From the NCBI RefSeq assembly GCF_004924335.1, contig NZ_CP024633.1:4278001-4342000 (forward strand): a stretch of DNA of 64,000 bases, written 5' to 3'. The DNA is from Mycobacteroides salmoniphilum (GTDB lineage Bacteria > Actinomycetota > Actinomycetes > Mycobacteriales > Mycobacteriaceae). The notes beneath the pieces were generated by a model, which made no database searches, was not told the origin of the DNA, and saw only the letters and a list, made by a program, of their open reading frames with translations. Shown here piece after piece: positions 35,901 to 44,049 of this stretch. The first letter of the stretch is position 1; the number at the start of each line of letters is the position of its first letter. Position numbers and translations under genes: made by a program.

Positions 35901-35931
35901 AGGCCGCCTGCGTAACACGCGCAGGCGGCCT
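35901..35931. terminator. Bidirectional terminator
   Basis: 12-bp GC-rich stem (AGGCCGCCTGCG paired with CGCAGGCGGCCT) and 7-nt loop, between the convergent isochorismatase-like and ahpD genes, with A-rich sequence before and T-rich sequence after it. Confidence 0.8.
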
Positions 35932-35943
35932 TATGTCTTGTGC

Positions 35944-36471
35944 TTAAACCAGCGCGGGCACCGTGGCCAGCGCCTGGGCGACGCCAGAGACGATCGCCGC
36001 GATCTTGAGCGCCTCGAGAATCTGCTCGCGGGTCAATCCGGCCTCACGCAGCACCTTCTCATGTGAGCCGACGCAGAAGTGACAGCCATTGATGGTCGAT
36101 ACCGCGAAGGACCACAGCTCGAACTCCGCCTTGTCGACGCCGGGGTTACCGATGATGTTCATGCGCAGACCCGGGCGCAGATCGTCATAGGCACCATCGA
36201 GGAAGCCCCGCCCGCGGTAGAACACGTTGGTCATCGCCATGATCGAGGCGGCGCCGAGCGCGGCGTCAAGTGCCTCGGGCGACAGGACCGTCGCGGCCTC
36301 TTCGCGAATTTCCTTGAACACCTGGTCGTTCCGGGTGGCCGCCGCTGTCGCGACGAGAGTGCCCCACAGCTGGGCCGGCGACAATACCGTGCCACGGGCC
36401 ACCGTGCCCAGGTTGAGCTTGAGATCCTTGGCGTACTCGGGCAGCGCCTCTTTCAGGTTGTCGATAGACAC
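35944..36471 (-). CDS. ahpD: Alkyl hydroperoxidase AhpD
   Basis: 175 residues, start GTG 36471 after an AGGAGG site. The redox motif is [10 protein letters not shown] with Cys130 and Cys133 plus the nearby His, exactly as in M. tuberculosis AhpD. AhpD passes electrons from lipoamide/DlaT/Lpd to AhpC and is itself a weak peroxidase. It is 15 bp downstream of ahpC in the same operon, which is divergent from oxyR. Confidence 0.95.
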   Translation of the reverse strand: MSIDNLKEALPEYAKDLKLNLGTVARGTVLSPAQLWGTLVATAAATRNDQVFKEIREEAATVLSPEALDAALGAASIMAMTNVFYRGRGFLDGAYDDLRPGLRMNIIGNPGVDKAEFELWSFAVSTINGCHFCVGSHEKVLREAGLTREQILEALKIAAIVSGVAQALATVPALV

Positions 36472-36486
36472 AGTTACCCAATCCTC

Positions 36487-37074
36487 CTAGACGCCCGCGC
36501 TCATGAGCTCGCCCGCATCGATCGTCGGGTCACCCTTGCGCCAGTTGCAGGCGCACAGCTCATCGGACTGCAGTGCGTCGAGCACACGGAGCACCTCATC
36601 GACGTTGCGGCCCACAGAACCCGCCGTGACGGAAACGAACTGGATGATGTTGTCGGGGTCAACGATGAAGGTCGCGCGGTCGGCGACACCATCGGAGTTC
36701 AGCACGCCGGACGCCTCGGCCAGCTCGCGCTTGAGGTCGCTGAGGATCGGGAACGGCAGGGTCTTGAGGTCCTCATGCTGTGCCCGCCACTGGAAGTGCA
36801 CGAACTCATTGTCCACCGATGCGCCCAACACCTGGGTGTCGCGGTCGGCGAACTCGTCGTTCAGACGGCCGAAGGCGGCGATCTCGGTGGGGCACACGAA
36901 GGTGAAGTCCTTGGGCCAGAAGAAGATCACGCGCCACTTGCCGGGGTGGTCGTCGCTGGTGACGGTGGTGAAGTAGTCGTCGGGCTGCTGGGCGTTCACC
37001 TTCGACAGATCGCCGCCGATGACCGCAGTCAGGTTGTAGGCCGGGAATTCATCGCCGATGGTCCGCAGAGTCAC
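36487..37074 (-). CDS. ahpC: Alkyl hydroperoxide reductase AhpC
   Basis: 195 residues, GTG start 37074 with GAAGGAG upstream. It is a 2-Cys peroxiredoxin: peroxidatic Cys61 in FTFVCPTE, resolving cysteines in ELCACNWRKG near residue 174. Two Cys in that C-terminal motif, giving three in all, are typical of actinobacterial AhpC reduced by AhpD. It detoxifies peroxides and peroxynitrite. Divergent from oxyR with 96 bp between. Confidence 0.96.
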   Translation of the reverse strand: MTLRTIGDEFPAYNLTAVIGGDLSKVNAQQPDDYFTTVTSDDHPGKWRVIFFWPKDFTFVCPTEIAAFGRLNDEFADRDTQVLGASVDNEFVHFQWRAQHEDLKTLPFPILSDLKRELAEASGVLNSDGVADRATFIVDPDNIIQFVSVTAGSVGRNVDEVLRVLDALQSDELCACNWRKGDPTIDAGELMSAGV

Positions 37075-37156
37075 GATTCTCCTTCACGTATTCGCTGAAT
37101 GCTTACTGGCACCATCGTGCCGGAAATCTTTCAAAAACAAAACGTGATTGTTGGCA

Positions 37157-37168
37157 CTATATTGATAG
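37157..37168. promoter_or_regulatory. OxyR-site-like inverted repeat between ahpC and oxyR
   Basis: CTAT-ATTG-ATAG, matching the CTAT/ATAG elements of OxyR sites, 3 bp before the oxyR start. Likely the autoregulatory and ahpC-activating region. Confidence 0.5.
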
Positions 37169-37170
37169 GT

Positions 37171-38109
37171 ATGTCCGATCGTAGTTATCAGCCGACCGTG
37201 GTCGGTCTGCGCGCCTTTGTGGCTATCGCCCGTAAACGCCACTTCGGTAGCGCTGCGGCCGAGCTCGGCGTAAGTCAGCCCTCCCTCTCACAGGCCCTGT
37301 CCATGCTCGAAGAGGGGCTGGGTGTGCGGCTCGTCGAACGCAACACCCGCAAGGTGTTGCTCACCCCCGAGGGTGAGGCATTGTTGGAGAAGGCCACCGC
37401 CGCACTGGACGCGGTCGACGAATTTACCGCTGCCGCAAGCGGTGTGCGCGATCCCTTCGCGCAAACGCTGCGCCTCGGCCTCATCCCCACGGTGGCCCCC
37501 TATGTGCTGCCCATGGTGCTCAGCGGGCTGTCCCGCGAGTTCCCGGAGATGTCCTTGCGGGTCACCGAGGACCAGACCGTACGGCTGCTGCGGTCCCTGG
37601 CCGAAGGGTCACTGGACGTCGCGGTCATGGCACTGCCCGCGCAAACACCCGGCATGGCGGAGATTCCCATGTACCGGGAGGACTTCGTTTTAGCCCTACC
37701 GACGGGGCATCCGCTGGCCGGTAGCCATGCGGTCGATCCTGCGGTGCTCGCCGAGATGCCGCTGTTGTTGCTGGATGAGGGACATTGCCTGCGCGATCAG
37801 GCCCTGGAGGTATGCCAACTCGCGGGAGTACGGCCCGACCTCGGTCACACCCGCGCGGCCTCGCTGGCCACCGCGGTGCAGTGTGTCGAGGGCGGTCTCG
37901 GGGTCACCCTCATCCCCGGCACCGCCGTCACCGCCGAAACCGCGAGCGGCGGACTGGCCACCGCCACCTTCGCGGCGCCGGTCCCGGGGCGCCGGATCGG
38001 CCTGGTGTACCGCGCGATCAGCGGCCGCGAGGACGCCTACCGGCAGCTGGCCCAGCTGTTGACTCGCCTCGTCGCGGCGGTGCACCCGGTCTCGGCAGAA
38101 GCCGCCTAA
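37171..38109 (+). CDS. oxyR: OxyR, LysR-type peroxide sensor
   Basis: 312 residues from ATG 37171; the longer frame to 37099 runs through the operator. The helix-turn-helix is [34 protein letters not shown]. The effector domain has [14 protein letters not shown], placing the two redox cysteines (Cys199/Cys208 in E. coli) at matching spacing. The gene is full length, unlike the decayed oxyR of M. tuberculosis, so peroxide induction of ahpCD should work here. The next gene is convergent with a 4-bp overlap. Confidence 0.93.
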   Translation: MSDRSYQPTVVGLRAFVAIARKRHFGSAAAELGVSQPSLSQALSMLEEGLGVRLVERNTRKVLLTPEGEALLEKATAALDAVDEFTAAASGVRDPFAQTLRLGLIPTVAPYVLPMVLSGLSREFPEMSLRVTEDQTVRLLRSLAEGSLDVAVMALPAQTPGMAEIPMYREDFVLALPTGHPLAGSHAVDPAVLAEMPLLLLDEGHCLRDQALEVCQLAGVRPDLGHTRAASLATAVQCVEGGLGVTLIPGTAVTAETASGGLATATFAAPVPGRRIGLVYRAISGREDAYRQLAQLLTRLVAAVHPVSAEAA

Positions 38110-38861
38110 CGCCAGCGCGCGAGGATCTCCTCGGCCCGCGTCGACAGCGCCCGCTGCAGGAACGGACCGAAGCTGATCCGTCCCACACCGAGGGGACCGA
38201 ATGACGCCGGGTCGTCCACATCGGGTACCGCGATCGCATTCACCGGGAGTGGAAGCTCAGAGGTCAAGCGCCGCTGCACCTCAGGATCGTGACGGCCCAC
38301 CGGGTACAGCGAGTCCGCACCGGCCTCGGCGGCCAGCGTGAGCCGCGCGATGGCTCGATCCACTCGATCCGACTCGTCCCCGATCTGGCGCAGGAGGATA
38401 TCGGTCCGTGCGTTGATCACCACCGGTACGCCTGCCTGGTCGGCGGCAACACGAAGTGCGCCAACAAGATCCGCATGCTCCTGGGGCTCGCGGATTCGAC
38501 CGCCCTCGCTATGCACCGAGTCCTCGATGTTCAGACCCACCGCGCCCGCTTCGATCAGCCCCTCGATGAGTCGCTGAGGTGTCTGGGCATAGCCGGACTC
38601 GATGTCCACCGATACCGGCAGGTCGACAGCGGCGGTGATCTGCGAGACCCGGGCCAGCACTTCCTCGTACGACATCCCCTCCGCATCGGGCTTGCCCACC
38701 GAATCGGCAAGCGGATGCGAGCCCACGGTCAACGCCACGAATCCGGCGTCCGCGGCAAGCCTCGCCGACCACGCGTCCCACACCGTCGGCAGAAACACCG
38801 GATCGCCGGGGACGTGCAGAGACTTCAGCAGGGTGGCCTTGGCAGCGAGGTCGTTGGACAT
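38106..38861 (-). CDS. Isocitrate lyase/PEP mutase family enzyme
   Basis: 251 residues from ATG 38861 (a TTG four codons earlier is possible). The alpha/beta-barrel of the ICL/PEPM superfamily is shown by [39 protein letters not shown] (metal-binding Asp), GLNIEDS and VVINARTD. The KKCGH loop with the lyase cysteine is absent, so it belongs to the PEP-mutase/phosphonopyruvate-like branch (similar in length to Rv1998c). The substrate is probably a 2-oxo or dicarboxylic acid. It is 30 bp downstream of the GntR gene and could be the last gene of that operon, or independent. Confidence 0.78.
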   Translation of the reverse strand: MSNDLAAKATLLKSLHVPGDPVFLPTVWDAWSARLAADAGFVALTVGSHPLADSVGKPDAEGMSYEEVLARVSQITAAVDLPVSVDIESGYAQTPQRLIEGLIEAGAVGLNIEDSVHSEGGRIREPQEHADLVGALRVAADQAGVPVVINARTDILLRQIGDESDRVDRAIARLTLAAEAGADSLYPVGRHDPEVQRRLTSELPLPVNAIAVPDVDDPASFGPLGVGRISFGPFLQRALSTRAEEILARWR

Positions 38862-38890
38862 GCCTACATCCAACAGTGTCTCGCTCGGAT

Positions 38891-39583
38891 TTACTCCACC
38901 GATGTGCCCGCGGCACCACGGCGTGCCATGAGGCGCGCGACCGCGTCGTGCATGTGCTCCTCAATGAGTCGATACGCGGCAGGCGCATCGCCGGCCCCGA
39001 TCGCCGCGCAGAGCACCTCGTGTTCACGAACCTGCTCACGCAGGTCCGGGTAGGTGCCCTGCAACTCGCCCAGCAGCATCCGCGTCTCCAACAGCAGCGT
39101 GCGCATCGCGCGGCGCAGCCGCGGGCTTCCCGAGCAGTCGACCAGCACCTCGTGAAAGTCCTGATCGGCGTCGGTCACGGCGACGAGATCGCCGCGGGTG
39201 GCGGCCTCCGTCATCACCGCTACCGGCACCAGCAGCCGCCGGTAGGCGGTCACGGTGTCGCCGGACATGATGCACTCCAAGGCCGCTCGCTCGATGGCGG
39301 CCCGCGACCGGTAGACGTCGAGGACGTCTTCGTCGGTCAGCTCGATGACGAAGATGCCGCGATTACGCTCGCTGCGCAGCAGGCCCTCGGACACCAAGCG
39401 CTGCATGGCTTCGCGCAGCGGTCCGCGGGATACCGCGAACTGTGCCGCCAGCGATGCCTCTCCCAACTGAGCACCCGGTGGCAGGACTCCGCGCATGATC
39501 GCGATCCGCAGCCGCTCCGCGATCAGCTCAGCGGTCGATTGCCGCTCCAGCGGAGCGAACTCCTCAGGTACCAGCGTGGTCAT
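38891..39583 (-). CDS. GntR-family (FadR/FCD-type) regulator of the catabolic cluster
   Basis: 230 residues from ATG 39583 (AGGAG upstream). The winged helix-turn-helix is LRIAIMRGVLPPGAQLGEASLAAQFAVSRGPLREAMQRLVSEGLL; the helical FCD domain provides metal-binding Asp/His positions at DADQDFHEVLV and in EHEVLCAAIGAGDAPAAYRLIEEHMHDA. FCD regulators usually sense small carboxylates. The gene overlaps the upstream racemase-like gene by 20 bp. Two copies of GATTGTTGACAATC in the divergent promoters at 41125 and 45363 are its likely binding sites. Confidence 0.88.
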   Translation of the reverse strand: MTTLVPEEFAPLERQSTAELIAERLRIAIMRGVLPPGAQLGEASLAAQFAVSRGPLREAMQRLVSEGLLRSERNRGIFVIELTDEDVLDVYRSRAAIERAALECIMSGDTVTAYRRLLVPVAVMTEAATRGDLVAVTDADQDFHEVLVDCSGSPRLRRAMRTLLLETRMLLGELQGTYPDLREQVREHEVLCAAIGAGDAPAAYRLIEEHMHDAVARLMARRGAAGTSVE

Positions 39584-40310
39584 GTCGTCTCCTGAAAAGC
39601 CGCCCCAAACCCGGAGCTGCGCCCGCCTCGGGTACCTCGTCGATTAATCGCAAACCTTCCCACACCGTCACCTGGTTCGCGGTCAATACCGCCTTGTCCA
39701 GCCGCGATTCGAGGCGCTCCACATGCGCGATGGTATGCATGGCGGTATCCGGGATCAGCAGTGCTTCGGCCTCGGGATGGTCGTTGGCCTCCGCCAGCTC
39801 GTCGACCCGCTCGGCGGTGAGTCGGCCCACCTCCGCAGCCGTATCGATGCCCGCCTCCCCCATCGCCACCACCTCAATGCCACGGGCGGCAAGGAAGGCG
39901 ACGAACAGCTCAGCGATATCGCGCGGATAGCTCGCCGCCACTGCGACCTTCGAAACCCCCAGTGCGGTGACAGCATTGACGAAGGCGAAGGATGTGCTCG
40001 ATGCCGGGGTGCCACTACGCTCAGACAGACCTGCCACCTGCTCGGCCGCACCCTGCGGGCCGTATACGAAGCTGCCCGAGGTGCATGCCCATACGACGGC
40101 ACCCGGCTCGTGTGGGCCCAGCAGCCGCACGCCTTCCGCGAGTCTTTCGGGGCTGCCCAGATCAAGCAGCTCGGGTACCGCGTGCAGGTCGGTGCCGTAG
40201 ATGTGCACGACGGGGAAGTTCATATCCAGCTGGCGCGCCACCAGCGGGTAGTCCGATTCAGCCGCATGGTCCGGGTAGATGAACCCCACCGTCGGACGCG
40301 TATTACTCAC
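39564..40310 (-). CDS. Asp/Glu racemase-superfamily enzyme with a single active-site cysteine
   Basis: 248 residues from GTG 40310, preceded by GGAGGAGG. It belongs to the aspartate/glutamate/hydantoin racemase, maleate isomerase and arylmalonate decarboxylase superfamily. The first cysteine is present in WACTSGSF (Cys76), but the second is replaced: the neighbouring paralogue has SCTNLRTYDVI, whereas this has PDTAMHTI (Asp188). Arylmalonate decarboxylase also works with one cysteine, but keeps the other one. The reaction may thus be a one-base process such as decarboxylation or isomerisation, or the protein may partner its paralogue. It overlaps the paralogue by 8 bp and the GntR gene by 20 bp. 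Confidence 0.8.
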   Translation of the reverse strand: MSNTRPTVGFIYPDHAAESDYPLVARQLDMNFPVVHIYGTDLHAVPELLDLGSPERLAEGVRLLGPHEPGAVVWACTSGSFVYGPQGAAEQVAGLSERSGTPASSTSFAFVNAVTALGVSKVAVAASYPRDIAELFVAFLAARGIEVVAMGEAGIDTAAEVGRLTAERVDELAEANDHPEAEALLIPDTAMHTIAHVERLESRLDKAVLTANQVTVWEGLRLIDEVPEAGAAPGLGRLFRRRHDHAGT

Positions 40311-41064
40311 TCGAACCTCCTCCGAAGACATCGCGGAGCCACTTTCCGGGCCCCATCATGGGAAGACTCATCCGGTCAAGACAGGCCCAGATGGTCAGTT
40401 GGTTGGCCGTCAGCACCGGCTTACCGAGCAGGCGCTCCAACGGGTCGATCACGTCATAGGTGCGCAAATTGGTGCAGCTGACGAAAATCGCCTCGGCATC
40501 GTCGGTGTCGGCAGCCAGTATCCGCTCGGCGACAGTGCGGTAGTTGACCTTCCAGATGCCCCCACCCAGGCCCAAATGGTCGGTGCGCACCACCGTGACG
40601 CCCAACTCCCCCAGGAACTTTGCGAGCAGTTCGGTGAGCTCGGCATCGTACGGGGTGATCACGCTGATCCGGTTGATGTTCAGCGCGGTCACCGCCTCGG
40701 CCAACGCCCCCGAGGTGGTAACGGCAGACTTGGCGCCGGCCGCCATGATGGCCTCAACCAATTCCCGCTCGCGCTCGACGCCACGGATGAAGCTTCCCGA
40801 AGTGCACAGGTACGCAACGACTTCCGGCTCCACGTGCAACACGTCTCGGGTGGCTGCTTGCAGGTGGCTGGTGTTGGACACCAGCTCCGCCATGGCCCGG
40901 CTCACCGGCACCGGCTCGTACGGCGTGCGGGCGAGATGCAAAGACACCTCAGCAGGAACCCACCGCCACAGCTCACGCTCCAGCGCGAGATCGAAGGGCG
41001 CAATGATGCCGATACCTCGCTGATCAGCCGACTCCGCGAAGTCGGGAAGTGACGAAAGATCCAC
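40303..41064 (-). CDS. Maleate isomerase/Asp-Glu racemase-like enzyme, two cysteines
   Basis: 253 residues from GTG 41064. Both catalytic cysteines of the superfamily are present: Cys87 in YLCTSGSF and Cys197 in FVSCTNLRTYDVI, with the conserved NRISVITPYDAELTELL strand and VLTANQLTIWACL near the end. The pattern (CTSGS, SCTNLRT) is that of maleate cis-trans isomerases and related decarboxylases. It is the first gene of the leftward operon, 60 bp from the GATTGTTGACAATC operator. TTAGGCC lies 6 nt before the GTG, an imperfect leaderless -10. Confidence 0.82.
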   Translation of the reverse strand: MDLSSLPDFAESADQRGIGIIAPFDLALERELWRWVPAEVSLHLARTPYEPVPVSRAMAELVSNTSHLQAATRDVLHVEPEVVAYLCTSGSFIRGVERERELVEAIMAAGAKSAVTTSGALAEAVTALNINRISVITPYDAELTELLAKFLGELGVTVVRTDHLGLGGGIWKVNYRTVAERILAADTDDAEAIFVSCTNLRTYDVIDPLERLLGKPVLTANQLTIWACLDRMSLPMMGPGKWLRDVFGGGSSE

Positions 41065-41124
41065 CGGCAGGGCCTAACACTCGCAGCATCGCTTCGCGCC
41101 TGAGCCAGACCTCGTCATCACTCA

Positions 41125-41138
41125 GATTGTTGACAATC
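41125..41138. promoter_or_regulatory. GntR operator candidate, copy 1
   Basis: GATTGTTGACAATC, perfect 6-2-6 palindrome, identical to the site at 45363-45376. It is centred about 33 bp upstream of the inferred transcription start of the rightward gene at 41165 and upstream of the leftward racemase operon. Confidence 0.75.
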
Positions 41139-41152
41139 ATACGATATCTTCT

Positions 41153-41158
41153 TACGGT
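41153..41158 (+). promoter_or_regulatory. Leaderless -10 element for the 2-hydroxyacid dehydrogenase gene
   Basis: TACGGT ends 6 nt before GTG 41165. This fixes the start upstream of two copies of the 20-bp repeat. Confidence 0.55.
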
Positions 41159-41164
41159 GTCAAC

Positions 41165-42163
41165 GTGAGTGCCCGCCGGATCGACGCGGATGAGCCCCTT
41201 GCGCGAAGACAGACAGTCCCTGGTGAGCCGCTCGCGCGAAGACCAGTAATAGCGGTGCAGCATGCCGCGGGCAAGGTACCGGACCGACTCTCCTCCGTGT
41301 CCACGGCCGCCGAGCTACGACTGGTGGAATCGGGCCAACTCGCCACGGCGCTGCCCGGAGCCGAAATTCTCTTCGTCTACGACTTCCGGTCCTCTGCACT
41401 GCGCGAAACCTGGTATGCCGCAGACTCGCTGCGCTGGGTACAGATCGCGTCCACGGGCGTCGATCCCGTGCTCTTCGACGAACTCGTCACGAGCGACGTG
41501 GTGCTCACCAATTCGCGCGGCATCTTCGAACGCCCCATTGCCGAATATGTGCTCGCGCAGATTCTGGCCTTCGCCAAGGACATTCGCCGATCCACCCGTG
41601 CGCAGGCGGCACTGAGCTGGCGGCATTTCGAATCAGAACCCATTGAGGGGGTCCCCGTCGCGGTGCTCGGCACCGGGCCGATCGGGCAGGCTATCGCCAC
41701 ACTGTTGAGTGCCGTGGGCATGCGGGTCACGGTGCTTGGCAGGGCCGAGTCCGTGGACTTAGCCTCACACGCCGGTGATGTCGAGTACCTGGTGCTCGCC
41801 GCGCCATTGACGGCACAGACGACGGGTGTCGTCAATGCGCGTGTCCTCTCGGCAATGCGACCCACCGCCCGTCTGATCAACGTGGGTCGCGGTGAACTGG
41901 TGGGCACCTGGGATCTGGTGTCCGCACTGCATCGGGGAACCATCGCCGGTGCCGCGCTGGACGTCACCGACCCCGAGCCATTGCCCGTCGGACATCCGTT
42001 GTGGCGCACACCGAATACGCATATCACGCCGCACAACAGCGGTGACGTCCATGGCTGGGCCGATCAGCTCCAGGACCAATTCGCCGCCAATGTCGAGCGC
42101 TATCTCCGTGACGAGGAACTTCTGAACATCGTCGACAAGGACAGGATGCACGGCAATGCATGA
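41165..42163 (+). CDS. 2-hydroxyacid dehydrogenase with repeat-derived N-terminus
   Basis: 332 residues from GTG 41165. The first 27 residues (containing DEPLARR and GEPLARR) are encoded by two copies of the dispersed 20-bp repeat and are not part of the enzyme fold, which begins at PVIAVQHAAG. The dehydrogenase core has VAVLGTGPIGQAIATLL for NAD(P), NVGRGELVGT (substrate Arg), DPEPLPVGHP (Glu) and ITPHNSG (His), so the catalytic set is complete. It resembles glyoxylate/hydroxypyruvate reductase-like proteins; the substrate is unknown. It overlaps the amidase gene by 8 bp. Confidence 0.85.
   Translation: MSARRIDADEPLARRQTVPGEPLARRPVIAVQHAAGKVPDRLSSVSTAAELRLVESGQLATALPGAEILFVYDFRSSALRETWYAADSLRWVQIASTGVDPVLFDELVTSDVVLTNSRGIFERPIAEYVLAQILAFAKDIRRSTRAQAALSWRHFESEPIEGVPVAVLGTGPIGQAIATLLSAVGMRVTVLGRAESVDLASHAGDVEYLVLAAPLTAQTTGVVNARVLSAMRPTARLINVGRGELVGTWDLVSALHRGTIAGAALDVTDPEPLPVGHPLWRTPNTHITPHNSGDVHGWADQLQDQFAANVERYLRDEELLNIVDKDRMHGNA
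41190..41209 (+). repeat. Dispersed 20-bp repeat, copy C
   Basis: ATGAGCCCCTTGCGCGAAGA, 19 of 20 bases as consensus. In the dehydrogenase frame it reads DEPLARR; in the +1-shifted frame its ATG opens a 19-codon ORF that runs through copy D. Confidence 0.75.
41223..41242 (+). repeat. Dispersed 20-bp repeat, copy D
   Basis: GTGAGCCGCTCGCGCGAAGA, 18 of 20 bases as consensus, 33 bp after copy C and in the same phase. Confidence 0.72.
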
Positions 42164-43547
42164 ACCGACCGACCCCACCGAGATGACGGCGCTGGAGCTC
42201 GTGGCCGCCTACACCTCGGGAGAGCTTTCGCCGGTAGAGGCGACGGCGGCGGTGCTGTCGCGGATAGCCCAAACCGACAGTGCCATCAATGCTTACTGCC
42301 TCGTCGACGAGGAAGCGGCGCTGGCGGCGGCCACCAAATCCGAAGAACGCTGGCGCGGCCACTACACCCGTGGGCTGCTCGACGGTGTGCCTATCTCCAT
42401 CAAGGACGTCTTCCTGACCCGAAACTGGCCCACTCTGCGCGGCTCCGGGCTGGTGGACCCGGCCGGCCCGTGGGAGGTGGACTGCCCTGCCGTCCAGCGC
42501 ATTCGGGCCGACGGCATGGTCATGATCGGTAAGACCACCACTCCCGAGCTTGCCTGGAAGGGGGTCACCGACAGCCGACAGCGCGGGATCACCCACAACC
42601 CGGCCGACCCGCGCCGCACGGCCGGCGGCTCTTCGGGCGGCAGTGCCGCCGCGGTGGCCGCGGGTATGGCGCCGATGTCGATCGGCACCGACGGCGGCGG
42701 CAGCATCCGGATACCCGCCAGTTTCTGCGGGATTGTCGGATTCAAACCCACCCATGGCCGAGTTCCGATGTATCCGATCAGCCCCTTTGGCCCACTGGCA
42801 CATGGTGGTCCGATCACCCGAACGGTCGAAGACGCCGCACTGCTGATGGACATCATCAGTCTGCCGGACCATCGCGACCCTACCTCGCTGTCGCCCACGC
42901 TCACCACCTACCGCTCACAGGTGTACCGGGACATGACCGGCCTGGACATCGCGTACTCACCCACACTCGGATATGTCGACGTCGACCCCGAGGTGGCCGC
43001 CCTGGTGGAGAACGCGGTGAACGCCCTCGATGCGGCCGGGCTGCCCGTGACGCACGCCGATCCGGGATTCTCCGATCCGATCGACGCCTTCGAAACACTG
43101 TGGGCCGCAGGTGCAGCCGCCAGCCTGAACACCTATGGCTCCCGCAAAGAGGTACGCGACGGCATCGATCCCGGGCTGGCGCAGATGTGGGAGACCGGGG
43201 CCGGTGCCTCCGCCACCGAATACCTGGCGGCGCGCAACACCTGCGTGCAGTTGGGCATCGCCATGGGCGGTTTCCATGAGATGCACAACGTCCTCATCAC
43301 CCCCACCGTGCCGATCCCCGCGTTCCCGTTGGGCGCCGACGTTCCGCCGGAATCCGGGATGCGCTGGTGGGCACAGTGGACGCCATTCACATACCCGTTC
43401 AACATGACTCAGCAGCCGGCACTCTCCATCCCGGTGGGCAGCACCTCCGCGGGGCTGCCGGTGGGCATGCAGATCATCGGCCCGCGCCACAGTGACGACC
43501 TGGTGCTCGCGGTGGGCCACTTCGCCGAGCGGGTGCTCGCGGGCTAA
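42156..43547 (+). CDS. Amidase signature family hydrolase
   Basis: 463 residues. The Ser-cisSer-Lys triad is complete: Lys83 in GVPISIKD, Ser159 in AGGSSGGSAAAV and Ser183 in TDGGGSIRIPA. It hydrolyses a carboxamide to acid and ammonia, in keeping with a catabolic cluster that also has an aminotransferase. Amidase signature enzymes range from GatA to indoleacetamide hydrolase, and the specificity here is not evident. ATG 42156 lies within the last codons of the dehydrogenase gene. It is the last gene of the rightward unit and ends 7 bp from the convergent DUF3830-like gene. Confidence 0.9.
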   Translation: MHEPTDPTEMTALELVAAYTSGELSPVEATAAVLSRIAQTDSAINAYCLVDEEAALAAATKSEERWRGHYTRGLLDGVPISIKDVFLTRNWPTLRGSGLVDPAGPWEVDCPAVQRIRADGMVMIGKTTTPELAWKGVTDSRQRGITHNPADPRRTAGGSSGGSAAAVAAGMAPMSIGTDGGGSIRIPASFCGIVGFKPTHGRVPMYPISPFGPLAHGGPITRTVEDAALLMDIISLPDHRDPTSLSPTLTTYRSQVYRDMTGLDIAYSPTLGYVDVDPEVAALVENAVNALDAAGLPVTHADPGFSDPIDAFETLWAAGAAASLNTYGSRKEVRDGIDPGLAQMWETGAGASATEYLAARNTCVQLGIAMGGFHEMHNVLITPTVPIPAFPLGADVPPESGMRWWAQWTPFTYPFNMTQQPALSIPVGSTSAGLPVGMQIIGPRHSDDLVLAVGHFAERVLAG

Positions 43548-43554
43548 GCGCAAA

Positions 43555-44049
43555 CTAGGCCCGCGCGAAGGCCAACTGCTCTCCCTGAACCCCGGTGAGC
43601 CACAGGTCCTGGCAGGCCCCCGCGATATCGGCCAGGCCCTCTTCGATGGTCGCGAAGACGTTCCCGGGCACCCAACCGGCATCACCGTTGATCAAGAGAT
43701 TGTTCCGGCCGTAGAAGATCGCCAGATCGGTGGCACCTTGCGCCGAATGAGCTTCCGATCCCGGCTCGTATCCGTACGCGGGGTTGCCGATCTCCCACGG
43801 TTCGAAACCGAAGAAGCACACATCGCCGGGGATCGGGGTGACCGTCGGGTTCTCGCGGCCGGGCGCCGGCAGCAAGGGTGGCAGCAGGGTGTACACCTCA
43901 TTGCGCGCATACTTGGCGTGATAGGCCTGGCCGAGGAGCGGTAGTGAATTCCACACCGTGTCACAGGTTCTGGGCGCCTCGGCGTCCAAGAGCCGCGCAC
44001 GACAGGTGATGTCCCGCTTGGTCAGCGTGATCGAGATGTAGCGATCCAT
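43555..44049 (-). CDS. DUF3830-type (cyclophilin-like fold) protein
   Basis: 164 residues from ATG 44049, which overlaps the aminotransferase stop by one base. The pattern RARLLDAEAPRTCDTVWNSLPLLGQAYHAKYARNEVYTLLP and GDVCFFGFEPWEIGN, then AIFYGRNNLL, is that of DUF3830 proteins, small beta-barrels usually found near amidases, racemases or decarboxylases in catabolic clusters. The biochemical role is unknown to me. It is co-transcribed with the aminotransferase from the 45363 operator. Confidence 0.72.
   Translation of the reverse strand: MDRYISITLTKRDITCRARLLDAEAPRTCDTVWNSLPLLGQAYHAKYARNEVYTLLPPLLPAPGRENPTVTPIPGDVCFFGFEPWEIGNPAYGYEPGSEAHSAQGATDLAIFYGRNNLLINGDAGWVPGNVFATIEEGLADIAGACQDLWLTGVQGEQLAFARA

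Noticed and set aside
36266..37098. Long + strand frame (36079-37098) across ahpD and ahpC
   Set aside because: Antisense to two firmly identified genes and through the oxyR-ahpC promoter region.
41024..41263. 79-codon minus-strand frame overlapping the start of the racemase-like gene
   Set aside because: Runs through the operator and the divergent gene; a 38-codon version from 41140 has no clear promoter or ribosome-binding site.
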